Positions 60,734 to 64,000 of a stretch of 64,000 nt of DNA are shown here, piece after piece; position 1 is the stretch's first letter, and each line of letters starts with the position of its first letter. The DNA comes from Tigriopus japonicus. Lineage: Eukaryota > Arthropoda > Copepoda > Harpacticoida > Harpacticidae. The stretch is from the NCBI GenBank assembly GCA_010645155.1, contig CM021321.1, forward strand, positions 1,171,986 through 1,235,985, written 5' to 3'. The position numbers were made by a program, and so were the translations under genes. Under the pieces are notes generated by a model. It was not told the origin of the DNA, did no database searches, and saw nothing but the letters and a program-made list of their open reading frames with translations.

Positions 60734-62469
60734 CCGGGTGTTCAGAAACATATCGGAATTTTTGTATGAATTTTTTTAGCAGGATCTATCTGGAGAACCT
60801 AAAGAACTACCCAAAAATCGTTTAAAAAATGCTTTCGTTCGCCCTCGGAAACCGGAGGAGATCCTCCTTGTTCATGTCAATCCAGGCATTGTTAACAGAG
60901 ACTTTGAGACTGTTTATCTTGCTGTGGGCTTTCTTCCAAGCCTCTTGCTCGACACGCGGCCATACATGATAAGGAATGGGATTCAGGTTGGGAGAGCTTG
61001 GTGGCCAAAATCCTTTGGCCAGAATCCCCTTAATCCTAGCTTGGACTCAAGGTACTTCTGGATAGGTGTGGCATGGTACTCCGTCTTATTGGCACACTCA
61101 GTTGTCACTCCTTTCCTGCTAAGCAATGGGAACACCTTGTACTGGGTGCTGCTAAGGTTGGCATTGATCCAGATTTGAGGAAGTGCACACCAGTCAAAAC
61201 AGACGACGTCCAACATCATGACCTTGGTTTAAAACTTGGTCTTAGGTACCTGATGCTTGGATCAACATCTGAGGGCTTGTCGGCAAGGTATCTGGTGTTG
61301 CTACTTTGGTGACAGTGTCCAAAAAGAAGTTCGTTTGTCTCATCCAAATTCGACTTCACTTCCCCAGGATTCGACTTCATTCAATTCAATACTTTTTTTG
61401 GCCCTCTCGAGTCTCTTCTTCCTCTGGGTCGAGGTCAATGTCAGGTGGCATGGTGCCACAACTGGAAGGACCAATTTTAGGTACCACATGACTTGCTTAG
61501 ACAAGGCTTGAGGGTGCCATGTTATGGACCTTGGCCAATTTTCTAATGCCAACTTTTGTATGTTCCATGTTCTTCTTGACCAACTCCATCACATCCGAAG
61601 TGAGAGTTGATTTTGGCCTACCTCTTCTGATGTTTGTCAAAGTATCCAGTGTCCTTCAGAGCTTCTTTGTCTTGTACAGGGGGCGCCACTTAATATCAGG
61701 CAAAGGTTTGATAAAGGCCAGCAACGCCAATTTGAATGTCAGTGCTAAGGCCCCAAAATACAGCACATTGGCCAATAACCTGTTATTTTGAGGGCACACG
61801 CCTCCTAAAGGACATAAGCTTGGAGCATGGCCAATTTTGATATCTTTTGGGACAAAGAGACATGGCCTCCTTCCTCTCCAGATCTTAATCCCATGGACTG
61901 TTCTAGTTTGGTCATTCTGGATAAGCAGATGGGAAGTGAAATTCACAAAAATGTGGCTTCCTTCTTACATCCTTAAAGGCTGCATGGGCTAAAACACCAG
62001 CCGAGCTGGCGCAGATCATTTGCTCATTTGCAGAGAGGAGATTCAAGACTGGCTAAAAACAAGGGGCTCTATTTCGAATAACTCATTAATATATCTGTTA
62101 AATATAGTTGTAATCAACATCACTTGTAACAAAGGCTTTTTTTGATTCAACGGTTCAGTTTACTCAAATTGGCAATTTTTCATGCCCGATTTTCAGTGGC
62201 GCACCCTGTAAACGGTGCTTAAAGCAACCTGAAAGCGCTCACCGACCTCTTTGGACTTGTCGCCAGCCTCAATCCGCTTTACGATTTTTGACCATAGCTC
62301 ACTCATTTTAGTCTGTAGAGAGAATAACTGAGCAAATTTTGATAATCAATACCGGAAATTAAAGCTTAGATTTACACAATTTTGGAGCGGTATGCAGTTT
62401 TTTCTAGCTCTATTATTTCAAAGAAATAACCTTTTTTTTTTAAATTCTAAGATGTTTCCGTACACCCGG
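60734..62469 (-). mobile_element. Degenerate Tc1/mariner element (outer copy)
   Basis: Terminal inverted repeats CCGGGTGTTCAGAAACAT and CCGGGTGTACGGAAACAT (right end read on the other strand), each flanked by TA (60732-60733 and 62470-62471). On the minus strand transposase pieces follow in order: an N-terminal helix-turn-helix from 62306 (MSELWSKIVKRIEAG), a GRPKSTLTSDV linker near 61620, and the catalytic C-terminal half with SSPNLNPIPYHVW near 60970. Stops and frameshifts make it non-functional. Without the 534 bases of the inner insertion and its TA it would be about 1.2 kb, normal for mariner. Confidence 0.85.
61677..62208 (+). mobile_element. Inner, internally deleted mariner inserted in the outer copy
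   Basis: Ends CAGGGGGCGCCACTT and CAGGGTGCGCCACTG (right end read on the other strand), flanked by TA on both sides. The 532-base interior keeps the C-terminal part of a transposase on the plus strand, including WPPSSPDLNPMD near 61862, but lacks the N-terminal half. Removing it rejoins the outer transposase next to its helix-turn-helix, which proves the order of insertion. Confidence 0.85.
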
Positions 62470-62751
62470 TATATTCTAAGAGCGGAGCAAGAGTAATGGA
62501 AAGTCCGGTATGTCAAGTGCTGAAATGCGATGAAAATTTCCCGGTATACCTTTCAAATTTCCCTGACTAAGGGATTTTTAAAAATTACTCCAATACCAAT
62601 GGCATTAATCTAAACAGAAGACTTCCGAACGATTTAGTCGAAACGAAAGAAATTACATGTTTTTTCATCAATCTTTCTTTGCACAACACGAGGTCAAGAG
62701 CTTCAAAGTTGCAGAAAGTAAAAGGATAGTCTCACAGTCTTGACATGATGA

Positions 62752-62839
62752 AAGAAATAACCTTTTTTTTAAATTCTAAGATGTTTCCGTACACCCGGTA
62801 TATTCTAAGAGCGGAGCAAGAGTAATGGAAAATCCGGTA
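62752..62839 (+). repeat. Second copy of the outer mariner's right edge
   Basis: 88 bases nearly identical to 62421-62510, which span the right terminal repeat of the outer mariner and 40 bases of flank. The copy is bracketed by an 11-base direct repeat TGACATGATGA (62741-62751 and 62840-62850). Confidence 0.85.
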
Positions 62840-63040
62840 TGACATGATGATCTTCATTCAGACAATGAGTAACTTTGTTAACACTTTTCACACTATATTG
62901 CCTGAAAAAATGACTTTTTTCGTACTTGCATTATCCAAATTTGATTTCATAGTTAAGAAAAAATACTAAAACGATTATATTTTGTCACAACCGTTGCAAA
63001 TGTAACACCTTCTTTTCTTATTTTGATTTTTGACATTCTT

Positions 63041-63445
63041 TTTGTTGATCATTGTCAACGAAAGAGGCATTTTTTCTACATTTTCCTAATTTTTTTACTC
63101 TTGGACAAAATGGCACATTTTGGGATTACAATGTAAAATACCATTTACAACTATCTAGCGGGCCTGATTATACCAACAAGGTAAACAGGTAACCAGGTAA
63201 ACAAATTGTACTTACGTACATACGTACTACTACTACAAACGTAATACAGTGTACGTATATTCTTGCCTCTTTATCTTGTCTTTAACGTAAAATCAAACAA
63301 TTTTCCATATCATGTTCATCGAAACAGGCGATTTTCCCACATTTATTTTTTTTCCCTATTTATGTAATTTTGGATAAAACTCGCAGGTTTTGGTAATTAC
63401 ATTGTAAAATGTAATTTACCTCAATCTGGTGGCCCTGTTTATTGA
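63041..63445. repeat. Two diverged direct copies of an AT-rich repeat
   Basis: 63041-63160 and 63310-63445 share a common order: TTCATCG/TTGTCAACGAAA, an AT-rich run, TTTTGG, ATTACA(T)TGTAAAAT, and GGCCTG/GGCCCTG. A weaker relative ends in GTGGCCCTGTT at 28921-28940. Family unknown. The remaining sequence to 64000 shows no gene. Confidence 0.45.
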
Positions 63446-64000
63446 GCCATTTGGTGGAGGTAATCCCGTAATAAACTAACCTTTTTTGGACCCATCCTCA
63501 AAACGTTATCCTGACAAATGAGAAAAAGGCATGTACAGCCTGGACTATCATTAAATGGGCGATACACCACCCAAAGTCACTCAGAATTCTCCAATCCCGA
63601 ACTTTTTCGCGAACAATTTACTGTTGCCAGGCTAGGGAGATTTGACTCAACTTACGTAGTAAAGAATTTAACACAGATTTGGAAAACTCCGTTGGGAGTG
63701 TTTCCGAAATTCTATGGAAGTCTGACTTAATTGAGCTTCATTGCCAGCAATTTAGTCGTTGTCAAAGTAATACTGGAATCTCGGCGATTGCCTGATTGTG
63801 ATAAAGTGCCAGACAGAACCACTCTTAAGTAGAAGTGCATCCCGTCAACTCGCTCGCAATTGAATCAAGAGCTCAAATCAGAATTTATGATGCTAAGATG
63901 TCATTTCTTTGTCCGAGAGATGAGGGAAACACGGAGCAACCCTGATCAAACAGACTCCAGAAACCCGCAGCAAAATTCCTGAAATCATATCGGCTATGCT

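Noticed and set aside
1..64000. CRISPR arrays, operons, rRNA or intact tRNA genes
   Set aside because: None found; spliced eukaryotic genes throughout, and the short tandem repeats lack unique spacers.

Overview
This is a eukaryotic nuclear window, very probably from an arthropod and plausibly a crustacean such as a copepod. The genes are split by GT-AG introns, many of them 60-200 bases long. They include an arthropod-type SMYD methyltransferase (SmydA class), a CrebA-type bZIP factor without a membrane anchor and a muscle-LIM-type protein. One core promoter has the arthropod TCAGT initiator. The species assignment is inference; there is no rRNA or mitochondrial marker to fix it. A 706-base run of N at 8102-8807 shows it is a draft scaffold.

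Layout. 0.9-12.3 kb (+): CrebA/CREB3L-like gene with a 7.6 kb intron holding the gap. 12.5-26.3 kb (all -): IMMP1L-like mitochondrial inner-membrane protease, PEX16 peroxisome biogenesis factor, a very large LIM-only protein with 13 LIM domains, and an ankyrin-DHHC palmitoyltransferase (ZDHHC17/13 type). 26.3-32.4 kb: no gene seen, one MITE. 32.5-34.5 kb (+): intronless bZIP factor with a clear promoter. 34.5-37.6 kb: repeats (tRNA-derived SINE, foldback-like element, hAT end). 37.7-40.4 kb (+): EFCAB7-like EF-hand protein. 41.6-49.4 kb (+): JIP1/Aplip1 scaffold. 49.8-51.6 kb (+): orphan type I membrane protein. 51.6-60.2 kb (-): SmydA-type gene with two candidate MYND first exons and a small secreted-protein gene inside its large intron. 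60.3-64 kb: hAT MITE, a mariner element with a second mariner inside it, and repeat remnants.

The genes are ordinary metazoan single-copy functions (secretory and stress transcription, organelle biogenesis, muscle cytoskeleton, palmitoylation, Hedgehog/cilia, JNK and kinesin scaffolding). Nothing suggests they form one pathway. Exon joins below were derived by hand and checked for reading phase; each complete model stays open from start to stop.

The observations most worth a second look are the 13-LIM protein, the duplicated MYND first exons of the SmydA gene, the foldback element made of 17-base repeats, the adjacent perfect hairpins at 56.7-56.8 kb, the nested mariner pair, and the bZIP protein with an altered DNA-contact residue.
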